A DNA stretch of 64,000 nucleotides from an uncultured Microbulbifer sp. (GCF_947504145.1 NZ_CANNGQ010000002.1:1-64000); one strand, 5' to 3'. Numbered from the stretch's first letter, positions 7,998-17,514 are shown. Translations and numbers: made by a program. Notes: generated by a model from the letters alone, not told the origin.

Positions 7998-10900
7998 TCG
8001 CGCGCATCATTGACTGGTCCCTGCAGAATCGCGCCCTGGTGCTGATCGCCGCCGTCGCGCTGGCGCTGGCGGGGCTTTACAGTCTGCGCCACACCCCGGT
8101 AGACGCCCTGCCGGATCTGTCCGATGTGCAGGTGATCGTCAAAACCAGTTACCCCGGCCAGGCGCCGCAGGTGGTGGAAGATCAGGTCACCTATCCGCTT
8201 ACCACCGCCCTGCTCAGCGTGCCCGGCGCACACACGGTGCGCGGTTATTCCTTTTTCGGCGATTCCTACGTTTACGTCATTTTCGACGACGATGTGGACC
8301 TCTACTGGGCAAGATCCCGGGTGCTGGAATACCTGAGCCAGGTGGCCCCGCGCCTGCCGGACGCGGCGCGACCGGAACTCGGGCCCGACGCCACCGGCGT
8401 GGGCTGGATCTACAGCTACACCCTGGTGGATCGCAGCGGCCAGCACGACCTGGCCCAGCTGCGCTCCCTGCAGGACTGGTTTCTCAAGTACGAGCTGCAG
8501 ACCCTGGCCGGCGTGTCTGAAGTGGCGACCGTGGGCGGCATGGTCAAACAGTATCAGGTGCAGGTGGACCCGCTGCGCCTGCGCGCCTACGACCTGACCC
8601 TGGCCCAGGTGCAGGGGGCGATCGAGCGCGGCAACCGCGAGTCCGGCGCCTCCGTGGTAGAGATGGCGGAAGCGGAATACATGGTGCGCGCCAGCGGCTA
8701 TATCCAAAGTGTGCAGGACCTGCGCGCGCTGCCACTTGTGGTCAATGCCGCCGGCACCCCGCTGTTACTGGGGGATGTGGCGGACGTGCAGCTGGGCCCA
8801 CAGATGCGCCGCGGCCTGTCGGAACTCGATGGCGAGGGCGAGGCCGTGGGCGGCATCATCGTGATGCGCTTTGGCGAGAATGCCCGCGCGGTGATCGAGC
8901 GCGTGCGCACGCGGCTGAGCGAACTGCAGCGCAGCCTGCCAGACGGGGTGGAAATCGTCCCCACTTACGACCGCTCCGAACTGATCGACAGCGCGGTGGA
9001 AAACCTGTGGCACAAGCTGCTGCAGGAATTCATCGTGGTGGCGCTGGTGTGTGCGCTGTTCCTGTTTCACCTGCGCTCGTCCCTGGTCATCGCCATTAGC
9101 CTGCCGCTGGGCATCATCGGCGCCTTTGTGGTGATGCACCTGCAGGGCATCAACGCCAACATCATGAGCCTTGGCGGTATCGCCATCGCCATTGGCGCGA
9201 TGGTGGATGGCGCCATCGTGATGATCGAAAACCTGCACAAGCACCTGGAGCGGCGGGCACATGGCGATCCGCTTACCGACGAGGAACGCTGGAACATTGT
9301 CGGCGAGGCCGCCAGCGAAGTGGGCCCGCCACTGTTTTTCAGCCTGTTGATTATCACCCTGAGCTTCCTGCCGGTGTTCGCGCTGGAGGGCCAGGAGGGC
9401 CGACTGTTCGCGCCGCTGGCCTACACCAAAACATATGCCATGGCAGTGGCCGCCGGTCTCGCCATTACCCTGGTGCCGGTGCTGATGGGTTATCTGGTGC
9501 GCGGGGCCATCAAGCCGGAACAGGCCAACCCGATCAACCGCGCCTTCGCCGCCGCCTACCGCCCGGCACTGGAATTGTCGATTCGCCACCCGCGCTGGGT
9601 CATCGGTGTGGCGCTGGTATTGCTCGCCAGCAGTCTGTATCCCCTGTCCAAAACCGGCAGTGAATTTATGCCGCCGCTGGATGAGGGCGATCTGATGTAT
9701 ATGCCGAGCACCCATCCCGGCATCTCCATCGGCAAGGCCCGCGAGCTGCTGCAGCAGACCGACAAGCTGATCATGCAGGTGCCGGAGGTGGCGCAGGTAT
9801 GGGGCAAGATGGGCCGCGCGGAAACCGCCACCGACCCGGCGCCGCTGACCATGGTGGAAACCATCATCCGCTTCAAACCCCGCGACCAGTGGCGCGATGG
9901 CATGACCCCGGAAAAACTGCGCGCAGAACTGGACGCCGCGGTGCAACTGCCCGGCGTCACCAACGCCTGGGTGATGCCGATCAAGACCCGCATCGACATG
10001 CTCGCCACCGGCATCAAGACCCCGGTGGGCATCAAGATTGCCGGGCCCGACTTGCACCAGATCGAACAGATCGGCACCCGTCTCGAATCCCTGCTGGAAA
10101 ATGTTCCCGGCACTACTTCGGTATTTGCCGAGCGGGTGGAAGGCGGCCGCTACATCGACATCGATATCGACCGCGCCGCCGCCGCTCGCTACGGGCTCAA
10201 CATCGCCGATGTGCAGACCGTCATCGACACAGCGGTGGGGGGCAAAAAGGTGGGGGAAACCACCGAGGGCCTGGAGCGCTACCCGATCAATCTGCGTTAT
10301 CCACAGGCCTGGCGCGACTCCCCGGAACGTCTGCGCAACCTGCCCCTGGTGGCGCCAAACGGCAGTCACCTGACCCTCGGCAACGTGGCGCGCATCGAAG
10401 TGCAGAGCGGCCCGCCGATGATCAAAACCGAAAATGCGCGTCCCAACGGTTGGGTGTATATCGATATTAATGATGAGCGCGACCTGGGCAGTTGGGTGGG
10501 CGACGCCCAGGGGCTGGTCGCAGATCAGCTCGACCTGCCGCCGGGCTACTCCCTGGCCTGGTCCGGCCAGTACGAATATATGCAGCGCGCCCGCGAGCGC
10601 TTGAGCCTGTTGTTGCCCGTCACCCTCGGCATCATCGTGCTGCTGTTGTATTTCAGCTTCCGCCGTTTTGGTGAGGTATTGCTGATTATGGGCACCCTGC
10701 CCATGGCGCTGATCGGCGGCCTGTGGCTGTTGTATTGGCTGGGTTACAACCTATCGGTGGCGGTGGGAGTTGGTTTTATTGCCCTCGCCGGAGTAGCGGT
10801 GGAAATCGGCGTGATCATGTTGGTGTATCTGAATCAGGCGTGGGGTTGGACGCAAAAAGAATGCGAAGCTGCCGACCGCAATCCCACCCTGCAAGATCTA

Positions 10901-11149
10901 CGTGAAGCGATTCGCCAGGGCGCCGGCCAGCGCATGCGCCCGGTACTGATGACCACCGCTACGGTATTTGTCGGTCTGGTGCCGGTGATGATCGGGTCCG
11001 GGGTTGGTTCGGAAGTGATGCAACGTATTGCTGCGCCGATGGTGGGGGGCATGGTCAGCGCCATGTTGCTGACGCTGATGGTGCTGCCGGCAGTCTATGG
11101 TTTGTGGAAAGGACGCAGGCTGCCGCGGCGAAGCGCTGAGGCCGAGTGA
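7994..11149 (+). CDS. cusA: RND heavy-metal efflux transporter CusA (Cu(I)/Ag(I) type)
   Basis: 1051 residues, full length for an HME-RND transporter, with the N-terminal helix, two periplasmic domains and 12 membrane segments. The three methionines that form the Cu/Ag site in E. coli CusA (M573, M623, M672) are at M570, M620 and M669 here ([20 protein letters not shown]), a constant offset of three, which supports monovalent copper/silver as substrate over Zn/Co/Cd. It sits in the inner membrane, drives export with the proton gradient and works with CusB and CusC. Start overlaps the cusB stop (ATGA). Confidence 0.95.
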   Translation: MIARIIDWSLQNRALVLIAAVALALAGLYSLRHTPVDALPDLSDVQVIVKTSYPGQAPQVVEDQVTYPLTTALLSVPGAHTVRGYSFFGDSYVYVIFDDDVDLYWARSRVLEYLSQVAPRLPDAARPELGPDATGVGWIYSYTLVDRSGQHDLAQLRSLQDWFLKYELQTLAGVSEVATVGGMVKQYQVQVDPLRLRAYDLTLAQVQGAIERGNRESGASVVEMAEAEYMVRASGYIQSVQDLRALPLVVNAAGTPLLLGDVADVQLGPQMRRGLSELDGEGEAVGGIIVMRFGENARAVIERVRTRLSELQRSLPDGVEIVPTYDRSELIDSAVENLWHKLLQEFIVVALVCALFLFHLRSSLVIAISLPLGIIGAFVVMHLQGINANIMSLGGIAIAIGAMVDGAIVMIENLHKHLERRAHGDPLTDEERWNIVGEAASEVGPPLFFSLLIITLSFLPVFALEGQEGRLFAPLAYTKTYAMAVAAGLAITLVPVLMGYLVRGAIKPEQANPINRAFAAAYRPALELSIRHPRWVIGVALVLLASSLYPLSKTGSEFMPPLDEGDLMYMPSTHPGISIGKARELLQQTDKLIMQVPEVAQVWGKMGRAETATDPAPLTMVETIIRFKPRDQWRDGMTPEKLRAELDAAVQLPGVTNAWVMPIKTRIDMLATGIKTPVGIKIAGPDLHQIEQIGTRLESLLENVPGTTSVFAERVEGGRYIDIDIDRAAAARYGLNIADVQTVIDTAVGGKKVGETTEGLERYPINLRYPQAWRDSPERLRNLPLVAPNGSHLTLGNVARIEVQSGPPMIKTENARPNGWVYIDINDERDLGSWVGDAQGLVADQLDLPPGYSLAWSGQYEYMQRARERLSLLLPVTLGIIVLLLYFSFRRFGEVLLIMGTLPMALIGGLWLLYWLGYNLSVAVGVGFIALAGVAVEIGVIMLVYLNQAWGWTQKECEAADRNPTLQDLREAIRQGAGQRMRPVLMTTATVFVGLVPVMIGSGVGSEVMQRIAAPMVGGMVSAMLLTLMVLPAVYGLWKGRRLPRRSAEAE

Positions 11150-11158
11150 GAGCAAGAG

Positions 11159-11183
11159 TGGTGGATGCGCTGCGCATCCACCA
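11159..11183. other. Near-perfect palindrome between cusA and the glutaredoxin gene
   Basis: TGGTGGATGCGC, a single central T, then GCGCATCCACCA: two 12-nt arms that pair fully. It starts 9 bp after the cusA stop and ends 28 bp before the next start. There is no T run, so it is more likely an mRNA-stabilising or processing hairpin, or a protein-binding palindrome, than a terminator. Confidence 0.75.
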
Positions 11184-11211
11184 AAGCAAGCCCGACACAG
11201 AGGAGGACACG

Positions 11212-11943
11212 ATGGAAAATAACGCCAGGCTTTACCGCATGCACACCGATGAGCATATTTGCCCATATGGCCTAAAATCCCGGCACCTGCTAAGACGTAA
11301 AGGTTTCACGGTCGAGGATCACCGCCTGACCTCGCGGGAGGAAACCGACGCTTTCAAGCGCGAATACGACGTGGACACAACGCCGCAAACGTTTATCGAT
11401 GACAAGCGTATCGGCGGCTACGACGCGCTAAAAGAATACTTCGGCGAGCCACTGCCGGACAAAGACGAGACCACCTACAAGCCCATCATCGCCATTTTCA
11501 GCACCACCTTGCTGATGGCACTGGCCCTGTGCTGGAGTCGCTTTCAGGGGTTTCCGCCGATAGCCGTGATCGAGACGTTTATTGCACTCAGCATGTGCGC
11601 ACTGGCGATTCAGAAGTTGCGCGACCTGGAGGCATTTTCACTGCAGTTCATTACCTACGATCTGCTGGCGATGCGCTATGTGCCCTACGCCTATGTCTAT
11701 GCATTTCTCGAAGCCTTCGCCGGTATCGGCATGTTGTCCGGCGCGGAGCCCTGGCTGTTTGCAATCCCGGCGCTGTTTATCGGCTCCGTTGGGGCCATCT
11801 CGGTAGTTAAAGCGGTGTATATCGACAAGCGCGAACTGAAGTGCGCCTGTGTGGGTGGCAACAGCAACGTACCACTGGGTGTCATTTCTCTGGCTGAGAA
11901 CCTGATGATGGTTGCTATGGGGCTGTGGATGCTGTTGAAGTAG
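11212..11943 (+). CDS. Glutaredoxin-MauE membrane fusion protein
   Basis: 243 residues. The first ~80 are a glutaredoxin fold with a monothiol-type CPYG motif (C17), a cis-Pro segment TTPQTF and the GGYDAL block. Four or five membrane helices follow, resembling MauE/DoxX-like proteins, and a CACVGGNSNVPLG motif lies before the last helix. Likely role: thiol redox relay or metal handling at the inner membrane, in support of copper export; this is inferred from its place in the operon. The start at 11212 has a strong GAGGAGG ribosome-binding site and avoids a Pro/Asp-rich N-terminal extension. Confidence 0.8.
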   Translation: MENNARLYRMHTDEHICPYGLKSRHLLRRKGFTVEDHRLTSREETDAFKREYDVDTTPQTFIDDKRIGGYDALKEYFGEPLPDKDETTYKPIIAIFSTTLLMALALCWSRFQGFPPIAVIETFIALSMCALAIQKLRDLEAFSLQFITYDLLAMRYVPYAYVYAFLEAFAGIGMLSGAEPWLFAIPALFIGSVGAISVVKAVYIDKRELKCACVGGNSNVPLGVISLAENLMMVAMGLWMLLK

Positions 11944-12082
11944 TTGGCGGCCAGCGCATGCCACTGGTGTGAATGGCTACCGCTACGGTACTTATCGGCC
12001 TGGTGGGGGGATGGTGAGCGCCATGTTGCTGACGCCCATTGTATTAGCGGCGGTATATGTTGTTCGGAAAAGGTGGGCTGTG
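11944..12082 (+). pseudogene. Decayed remnant of a second cusA 3' end
   Basis: Directly after the glutaredoxin stop, the sequence resembles the end of cusA at 10922-11110. GGCCAGCGCATGC and GCTACCGCTACGGTA are shared, giving the peptide ATATVLIGLV (compare [10 protein letters not shown]). Then, after about 65 missing bases and a frame change, [22 protein letters not shown] appears in pieces (Cus[23 protein letters not shown]). The frame is interrupted and has no start. It is best explained as the stub of a duplicated or displaced RND gene. Confidence 0.75.
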
Positions 12083-12174
12083 CCAATTCATTGGTCGGCT
12101 TTACTTGAGCTGCTCCCGATGCGCTAGGGTTAAATCAGCTATCGCTCTTCCTCTCCTTAAAGGTTGTTTATCCC

Positions 12175-13890
12175 ATGATTTCATGTGTACCGCACATCGG
12201 CAGATTGGTGCTGATATTTTTGCTCGCCCTGTCGTTCAATGTTTTCGCTGGCAGTACATTGGTAGAAATCGAAACGCCAAATTCCGATGGAGTGAATCTG
12301 TCTTTCGATCTGGATGACGCGGGAAACCCGGTGGTGAGTTTTATTGATCTGGATGACGATGCGCTCAAAATTCTGCATTGTGCGGACGCCCTGTGTGATG
12401 TCCAGTCACGCAATATTTCTACACCATCCGCAGCTTCGACTTCTAGAACCAGCCTTGTCCTGGACGAAAATTATTTTCCCGTCGTTGTATTCCGCCCGGG
12501 TAGTGGGTCTGCGCAAATACTCCATTGCAACGATCGAAAATGCGCGGTGGATTTCCCGGGCGATACAGAATCCATCGAAAGCCCTGTGACCGGTTTCTCC
12601 CCATCTGTAGCTTTAAATAGCAGTGGTAACCCGGTGATTCTGACGAAAAAAACCGGTGCATTGGAACTTGTGCGCTGTGACGATCCGCTGTGCGCACCTG
12701 GTGGGGAGACGGTAACCAACATACCGGTAAATGGAAATATCGATTTTGAAAACATGGTGTTAGACGCCGATGATAACCCGGTAATTATTTTTCGCGATCT
12801 ACAGGTCCTGACGGTTCTCCGTTGTGACAACCCTACGTGCACGGGTCAGGTTAGCGTGGTTACACCTGACAACGGCACCTCTCCAGGAGGTCTCAACGCA
12901 CTCGCACTGGATAAGAACGGCTTTCCGGTGATTAGCTACGATGATTTGTCGACAGACAAGCTTATGCTCATGCGTTGCCAGGACAAAAATTGCAATGTGC
13001 CTCCCGATATTTCTGTTCTGGGGCCAATTAGTATTTTCGGTGCCTTTTCATCGATTGCAATGGACAGCAGAGGCAATCCCGTGGTGGCTTATGATGATGT
13101 GACCGGGGGTGGAATTGTCCTGATACATTGTGGCGATAAAACCTGTAGCGGAATTGGCGATAGTCGATTTGTTCAGCCGGATAGTGAGATGGGAGGGAAC
13201 AGTTGGCTAACCCTGAGGCTGAATGATCAGGGAAACCCTGTGATGGTGTACCGAGCCAGTGATGCAGAGAACCTGAAAATTCTGTTCTGCGATACCCCCA
13301 CCTGTTATGACTCACCACCGGTCGCAATAGCCGGAGGCCCGTACTGGGGGGTAACCAATACGCCGATTCAACTGGATGGGTCGGGCAGCTACGATCTGGA
13401 TTCCGAAATCAATTACTACGCCTGGTCGATTTCCGGTGCGGGCAGCGAAAGCTGCGTATTCGAGGGAGATTTCACCACCATTGAGGGTGCAGCAGTACCT
13501 CAATTGACTTGTGCTGTTGCGGGCGAGTACGAACTTGAATTCAGCGTCAGCAGTGGCACCGGGCAGGACCGATTGTGGGATTTCGATACGGCGGCTGTCA
13601 CCGTGGTTTCCCCGGCACAGGGCGTAATGGATTTACTGGATCAGATTGATGCCCTGCAAAATAACGGCGCAATCAGTTTGTCGGCGGCCACCAAGGCCCG
13701 CTGGCAATTAAATTCTGCGAAAGACCTGTTACAGCGAGGCGTAAACGCCGCTGCCTGTTGGCAATTACTCTTCTTTGTAAACTCCATCACCTTCTCACGA
13801 GACTGGCGGAGTGTTGATGCGCTCACGCGTGAAGCGCTGATTGCACAGGCGAATACCCTGCGGCAGGCTATTGGCTGCGGTGGCGTGTAA
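12175..13890 (+). CDS. Secreted protein with seven CX4C repeats (probable beta-propeller), PKD-like domain and FIMAH-like C terminus
   Basis: 571 residues with a signal peptide (to about residue 25). Residues ~35-380 contain seven repeats of about 50 residues, each with a G-N-P-V strand and an ILHCxDxxC-type ending (HCADALC, HCNDRKC, RCDDPLC, RCDNPTC, RCQDKNC, HCGDKTC, FCDTPTC). Seven such blades suggest a propeller with one disulfide per blade. Then comes a PKD-like domain (PVAIAGGPYWG... LDGSGSYD) and a helical ~85-residue C terminus resembling the FIMAH domain of extracellular proteins. Likely extracellular or cell-surface binding protein; the ligand is unknown. It is transcribed alone behind the cusA remnant. 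Confidence 0.65.
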   Translation: MISCVPHIGRLVLIFLLALSFNVFAGSTLVEIETPNSDGVNLSFDLDDAGNPVVSFIDLDDDALKILHCADALCDVQSRNISTPSAASTSRTSLVLDENYFPVVVFRPGSGSAQILHCNDRKCAVDFPGDTESIESPVTGFSPSVALNSSGNPVILTKKTGALELVRCDDPLCAPGGETVTNIPVNGNIDFENMVLDADDNPVIIFRDLQVLTVLRCDNPTCTGQVSVVTPDNGTSPGGLNALALDKNGFPVISYDDLSTDKLMLMRCQDKNCNVPPDISVLGPISIFGAFSSIAMDSRGNPVVAYDDVTGGGIVLIHCGDKTCSGIGDSRFVQPDSEMGGNSWLTLRLNDQGNPVMVYRASDAENLKILFCDTPTCYDSPPVAIAGGPYWGVTNTPIQLDGSGSYDLDSEINYYAWSISGAGSESCVFEGDFTTIEGAAVPQLTCAVAGEYELEFSVSSGTGQDRLWDFDTAAVTVVSPAQGVMDLLDQIDALQNNGAISLSAATKARWQLNSAKDLLQRGVNAAACWQLLFFVNSITFSRDWRSVDALTREALIAQANTLRQAIGCGGV

Positions 13891-13956
13891 TCGAGAAGAT
13901 TTGCAGTCGATGACTTGCCTGGTTGTGGTTGATCAATTCAGGTTGTCAAGCACCGT

Positions 13957-13985
13957 GGGTTGCTGAGTACCGGCTTCAGCAACCC
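13957..13985. terminator. Hairpin between convergent genes
   Basis: GGGTTGCTGA / TCAGCAACCC, a perfect 10-bp stem with a 9-nt loop, placed immediately beside the dctM stop codon and 67 bp after the repeat-protein gene. No long T run; probably a shared transcription end. Confidence 0.6.
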
Positions 13986-13986
13986 A

Positions 13987-15351
13987 TTATCCCCCTGCTA
14001 CGATACCGGGCAGCCAGGTGGCGAGCGCAGGCCACATTGCGAGCAAACACATCACCAATAACTGAATCCCGATAAACGGGACCACTCCGCGGTAGATGGC
14101 ACCGGTGGCGACTTCGGCCGGCGCAACTCCGCGCAGGTAAAACAGCGCGAACCCGAATGGCGGTGTGAGGAACGAGGTCTGCAGGTTCAGCGCAATCATT
14201 ACCCCCAGCCACACCGGGTCCAGCCCCATGGCCAGCAGTACCGGGCCGACAATGGGCACCACCACGAAGGTGATCTCGATGAAGTCGAGGATAAAGCCCA
14301 GCAGAAAGATCACCAGCATCACCAGCAGGGTGGCGCCCACTACGCCGCCAGGCAGGCTGTGGAACAGATCGGTGACCACTTCCTCACCACCAAAACCTCG
14401 GAATACCAGCGAGAACAGCGAGGCGCCGATCAGGATCGCGAACACCATCGCGGTGACCTGCAACGTGCTCTGCCCCACTTCCCCGGCTCGCGCCCAGTTT
14501 AGCGCGCCGCGGCCCCAGGCCAGAATACCTGCACCCAGCGCCCCTACGGCGGCGGCTTCGGTGGGGGTGGCGGCGCCGGTGATAATGGATCCGAGCACCA
14601 GCAGCATCAGGCCAATCGGCGGCACCAGGCTTTTGAGTGTCTGCAGCAGATCCACTTCTTCTTCCGCGGTGCGCGTGGTGGCGGGCTCACGGCGGGCGAT
14701 AAACAGCAGGTAAATAATGTAGGCCGCTACCAGCAACAGACCGGGGATAATCGCACCCATAAACAGGTCGCCCACGCTCACCGGTTTGGGATTGAAGATG
14801 CCCTGGGACAATTGCGCCTGCTGGTAGGCGTTAGACAGGGTATCGCCCAGCAGGACCAGGGCGATGGACGGGGGAATGATTTGGCCCAGGGTGCCGGTGG
14901 CACAGATGGTGCCGGTGGCGAGCTTGGGGGAGTAGCCGCGCTTCAACATGGTGGGCAGGGACATCAGGCCCATGGTCACCACCGTGGCGCCGACGATACC
15001 GGTACTGGCGGCGAGCAGCGCGCCCACCACTACCACGGAGACCGCCATGCCAGCGGGGATACCGGAGAATACCCGCGCCAGGTTGACCAGCAGCTCCTCG
15101 GCGATCCGCGCTCGTTCCAGCATCACGCCCATCAGTACAAACAGCGGCACCGCCATCAGGGTGCCGTTCTGCATGATGCCGTACAGGCGGTCGGGAAATG
15201 CCCGCAGCAGCTCGCCGTCGAACCCGCCGGCGACGATGCCGAGGCCGGCGGCAATCAATGCTGTGCCGCCGAGGGTGAATGCCACCGGATAGCCGAACAT
15301 TAGTGCGGCGCACACGGCCAGAAACATCAGTAAAGGAATCAGTTCCATCAT
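13987..15351 (-). CDS. dctM: TRAP transporter large permease (DctM type)
   Basis: 454 residues, about 12 hydrophobic segments, in the pattern of the TRAP large subunit: MMELIPLLMFLAVCAALMFGYPVAFTLGG at the N terminus (split by the first loop), a GATVVTMGLMSLPTMLKRGY region, and TSFLTPPFGFALFYLRG near the C terminus, a hallmark of this family. It imports an organic acid using the sodium gradient together with the small subunit and a periplasmic binding protein. The length and sequence style resemble the mannitol/chloroaromatic TRAP subgroup. The start overlaps the dctQ stop by 4 bp. Substrate cannot be read from the permease. Confidence 0.9.
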   Translation of the reverse strand: MMELIPLLMFLAVCAALMFGYPVAFTLGGTALIAAGLGIVAGGFDGELLRAFPDRLYGIMQNGTLMAVPLFVLMGVMLERARIAEELLVNLARVFSGIPAGMAVSVVVVGALLAASTGIVGATVVTMGLMSLPTMLKRGYSPKLATGTICATGTLGQIIPPSIALVLLGDTLSNAYQQAQLSQGIFNPKPVSVGDLFMGAIIPGLLLVAAYIIYLLFIARREPATTRTAEEEVDLLQTLKSLVPPIGLMLLVLGSIITGAATPTEAAAVGALGAGILAWGRGALNWARAGEVGQSTLQVTAMVFAILIGASLFSLVFRGFGGEEVVTDLFHSLPGGVVGATLLVMLVIFLLGFILDFIEITFVVVPIVGPVLLAMGLDPVWLGVMIALNLQTSFLTPPFGFALFYLRGVAPAEVATGAIYRGVVPFIGIQLLVMCLLAMWPALATWLPGIVAGG

Positions 15352-15992
15352 GGGCTGGCCTCCACGGTGGCTTCCCGCACCAGGGGGTGGAGTTTCCCGG
15401 TGGTTTTTTCCGCTGCCTGCGACGTTGCGACCCTGAACGACGTGGTGTCACTCGCGGAGGTTTCCACCTGCATCAGGGTGTGGAGGGCGCGCGCAAACTG
15501 GGACACGCCCTGCAGGGCGAGGGTGATGGCGGCGAGGGGCATCAGGCTTTTCAGCAGGTAGACACCCGCGAGGCCGTCGGCGCTGGCGCTGGTCTCGGAT
15601 ACGGCCCAGCTGCTGGCGGCAAACTGCCAGCTGCCTATTGCAATGAAGGTGCAAACAGGAAGTAGGAAAATAAGGCAGCCGACCGCGTCCACCCACGCCT
15701 TGCCGCGCGCCGACAGGGTGCGGTAGAACACATCCACCCGCACGTGGGCGCCGGCCTGCAGCGCATAGGCCAGGCCGAGCATAAAGGCGGCGCCGTGCAG
15801 ATAGGTCACCGCGTCCTGTAAGGCCAGCGACCCGCCATCGAACCCGTAGCGCAGGGCCACCACCAGGCTCTGGATCAGCACCATGACCAGGGTAAACCAG
15901 CCTAGCAGGCGGCCGCAGAGGTGGGCGAAGCGGTCCAGCCTTCCGGCGGTGCCGAGCAGAATCGATTGGGGAGGGGACTTCATGGCGGGCAT
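15348..15992 (-). CDS. dctQ: TRAP transporter small permease (DctQ type)
   Basis: 214 residues with four membrane helices and the conserved YLHGAAFMLGLAYAL... HVRVDVFY segment of the small TRAP subunit. It pairs with DctM in the inner membrane, and the 4-bp overlap implies coupled translation. No gene for the DctP-type binding protein lies on either side: pstS starts divergently 267 bp away, and the gene beyond dctM is unrelated. A binding protein must be encoded elsewhere or be lost. Cys/Ser-rich C-terminal tail beyond the last helix. Confidence 0.85.
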   Translation of the reverse strand: MPAMKSPPQSILLGTAGRLDRFAHLCGRLLGWFTLVMVLIQSLVVALRYGFDGGSLALQDAVTYLHGAAFMLGLAYALQAGAHVRVDVFYRTLSARGKAWVDAVGCLIFLLPVCTFIAIGSWQFAASSWAVSETSASADGLAGVYLLKSLMPLAAITLALQGVSQFARALHTLMQVETSASDTTSFRVATSQAAEKTTGKLHPLVREATVEASP

Positions 15993-16150
15993 TGTGGAGA
16001 GTCTCTCGGCTCATCTTTATTTTTTTGTGATGGGGAGAGAGCGTACCTGCTGGTCAAAGTTTGCGCCAGTATTGCCACAAGCCCGCCGCGGTGGGGTCTC
16101 AGGATGGTATGACCAGGTATTGCCACTAGAGTCACGAAATGGGTTTCGGG

Positions 16151-16184
16151 CTGTAATCTTTTTGTAACTTTACCTTCATAGAAT
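16151..16184 (+). promoter_or_regulatory. Pho box and -10 element of the pst operon
   Basis: Direct repeats CTGTAAT-CTTT-TTGTAAC (16151-16168) match the PhoB box architecture of 7-bp half-sites with an 11-bp period; a weaker third half-site CCTTCAT follows. A -10 hexamer TAGAAT (16179-16184) begins 10 bp after the second half-site, as in PhoB-activated promoters where the box replaces the -35. pstS begins 76 bp further on. Confidence 0.85.
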
Positions 16185-16259
16185 CGCCATCAGTTCGAAA
16201 TAGCATGCGCCGCGTGCAGACATATTCACCCTTTTGGCGCCCACTTTTTGGAGATACCC

Positions 16260-17327
16260 ATGAACAACCGTTCCGCGAGCAAAACAGTCCTGGCCTCGGC
16301 CCTGGCGGCTCTGACCATTGCGGCATCCAGTGCGGCTCTGGCTGCACGCGACCACATCAGCATTGTCGGTTCATCCACCGTCTACCCGTTCACCACCGTG
16401 GTCGCGGAGCGCTTCAGTCGCGCGACCCAATTCAAGACGCCGGTGGTGGAGTCCACCGGTACCGGCGGCGGCATGAAACTGTTCTGCCAGGGTGTGGGGG
16501 GCAACACCGCGGACATCACCGGTGCCAGTCGCCGGATCAAGCAGTCCGAGCTGGAAATGTGTCATGGCAACGGCGTCGACGTGGTGGAAGTGCAGATTGG
16601 TTTTGACGGCATCGTGCTGGCCAACGCCAAGACTTCCAAGCCCTTCGAGCTGTCCCGCAAAGACATCTTCCTGGCCCTGGCCAAAGATGTGCCGAATCCG
16701 GACGGTTCCGAAACCCTGGTAGCCAACCCTTACAAAACCTGGAAAGACGTCAACCCGACCCTGCCGGCGACCAAAATTGAAGTACTGGGCCCGCCTCCGA
16801 CCTCCGGTACCCGCGATGCCTTCGCCGAGCTGGCAATGGAAGGTGGCTGCAAGAAGTTCGACTGGATTGCCGCCAAGAAGTCTTCCGACAAGAACGCCTA
16901 CAAGGCCATCTGCCACAACGTGCGCGAGGATGGTGCTTACGTGGAAGCCGGTGAGAACGACAACCTGATCGTGAACAAACTGGTGGCCAGCCCAGATGCC
17001 CTGGGTATTTTCGGCTTCAGCTTCCTCGACCAGAATGCGGACAAGGTGCAGGGCTCTGTGATTGAAGGCCAGGAGCCCACATTCGAGTCCATCGCCGATA
17101 ACAGCTACCCGGTGTCCCGCCCGCTGTTTGTGTATGTGAAGAAGGCCCACGTTGAAGTGGTGCCCGGTATCAAGCAGTTCCTGGCCGAGCTCACCAATGA
17201 GCGCGCCTGGGGTGAAGAAGGCTACCTGGCCGACAAGGGCATGATTTCGCTGCCCGATGCCAAGCGCCGTGAGGTTGCCAGCAACGTGCGCAAACTGAAC
17301 AGTCTGACCAATCTCGCAGCGAAATAA
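16260..17327 (+). CDS. pstS: Phosphate ABC transporter periplasmic binding protein
   Basis: 355 residues with a Sec signal peptide ending near AALA. The binding motifs are clear: SIVGSSTVYPF, VVESTGTGGGMKLFC, DITGASRRI and the PTSGTRDAFAELAM block that holds phosphate. It captures inorganic phosphate in the periplasm for PstCAB. Start at ATG 16260 with GGAG upstream; a start 12 bp earlier is open but separates the signal peptide from its Met. It is the first gene of the pstSCAB-phoU run and sits behind a Pho box, so it should be induced on phosphate starvation. Confidence 0.95.
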   Translation: MNNRSASKTVLASALAALTIAASSAALAARDHISIVGSSTVYPFTTVVAERFSRATQFKTPVVESTGTGGGMKLFCQGVGGNTADITGASRRIKQSELEMCHGNGVDVVEVQIGFDGIVLANAKTSKPFELSRKDIFLALAKDVPNPDGSETLVANPYKTWKDVNPTLPATKIEVLGPPPTSGTRDAFAELAMEGGCKKFDWIAAKKSSDKNAYKAICHNVREDGAYVEAGENDNLIVNKLVASPDALGIFGFSFLDQNADKVQGSVIEGQEPTFESIADNSYPVSRPLFVYVKKAHVEVVPGIKQFLAELTNERAWGEEGYLADKGMISLPDAKRREVASNVRKLNSLTNLAAK

Positions 17328-17373
17328 ATCCGCGCGCGATTCCGAGCATTCGTGTCAGGTAGAGGGATTTACC

Positions 17374-17408
17374 GGCCGAGCCCCTTTCTATTCATCGGGG
17401 GCTTGGCC
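17374..17408 (+). other. Stem-loop between pstS and pstC
   Basis: GGCCGAGCCCC / GGGGCTTGGCC, an 11-bp stem with one G-U pair and a 13-nt loop, within the 187-bp pstS-pstC gap. A hairpin here would protect the pstS mRNA 3' end or partly terminate, giving more binding protein than permease, as is common for ABC operons. Confidence 0.65.
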
Positions 17409-17514
17409 GTTTCCATATAAAGAATGGCGATATCTTCACAGCGCCATGCAATTGTGGTCACAAGTACGGATAATGGCCGCCGTTTTTGAGCAAAAGAATT
17501 AACCGAGCAAATCG

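Noticed and set aside
8765-10369. A 534-codon open frame on the minus strand
   Set aside because: Shadow of cusA, with the typical His/Gln/Arg-rich composition of frames opposite membrane protein codons.
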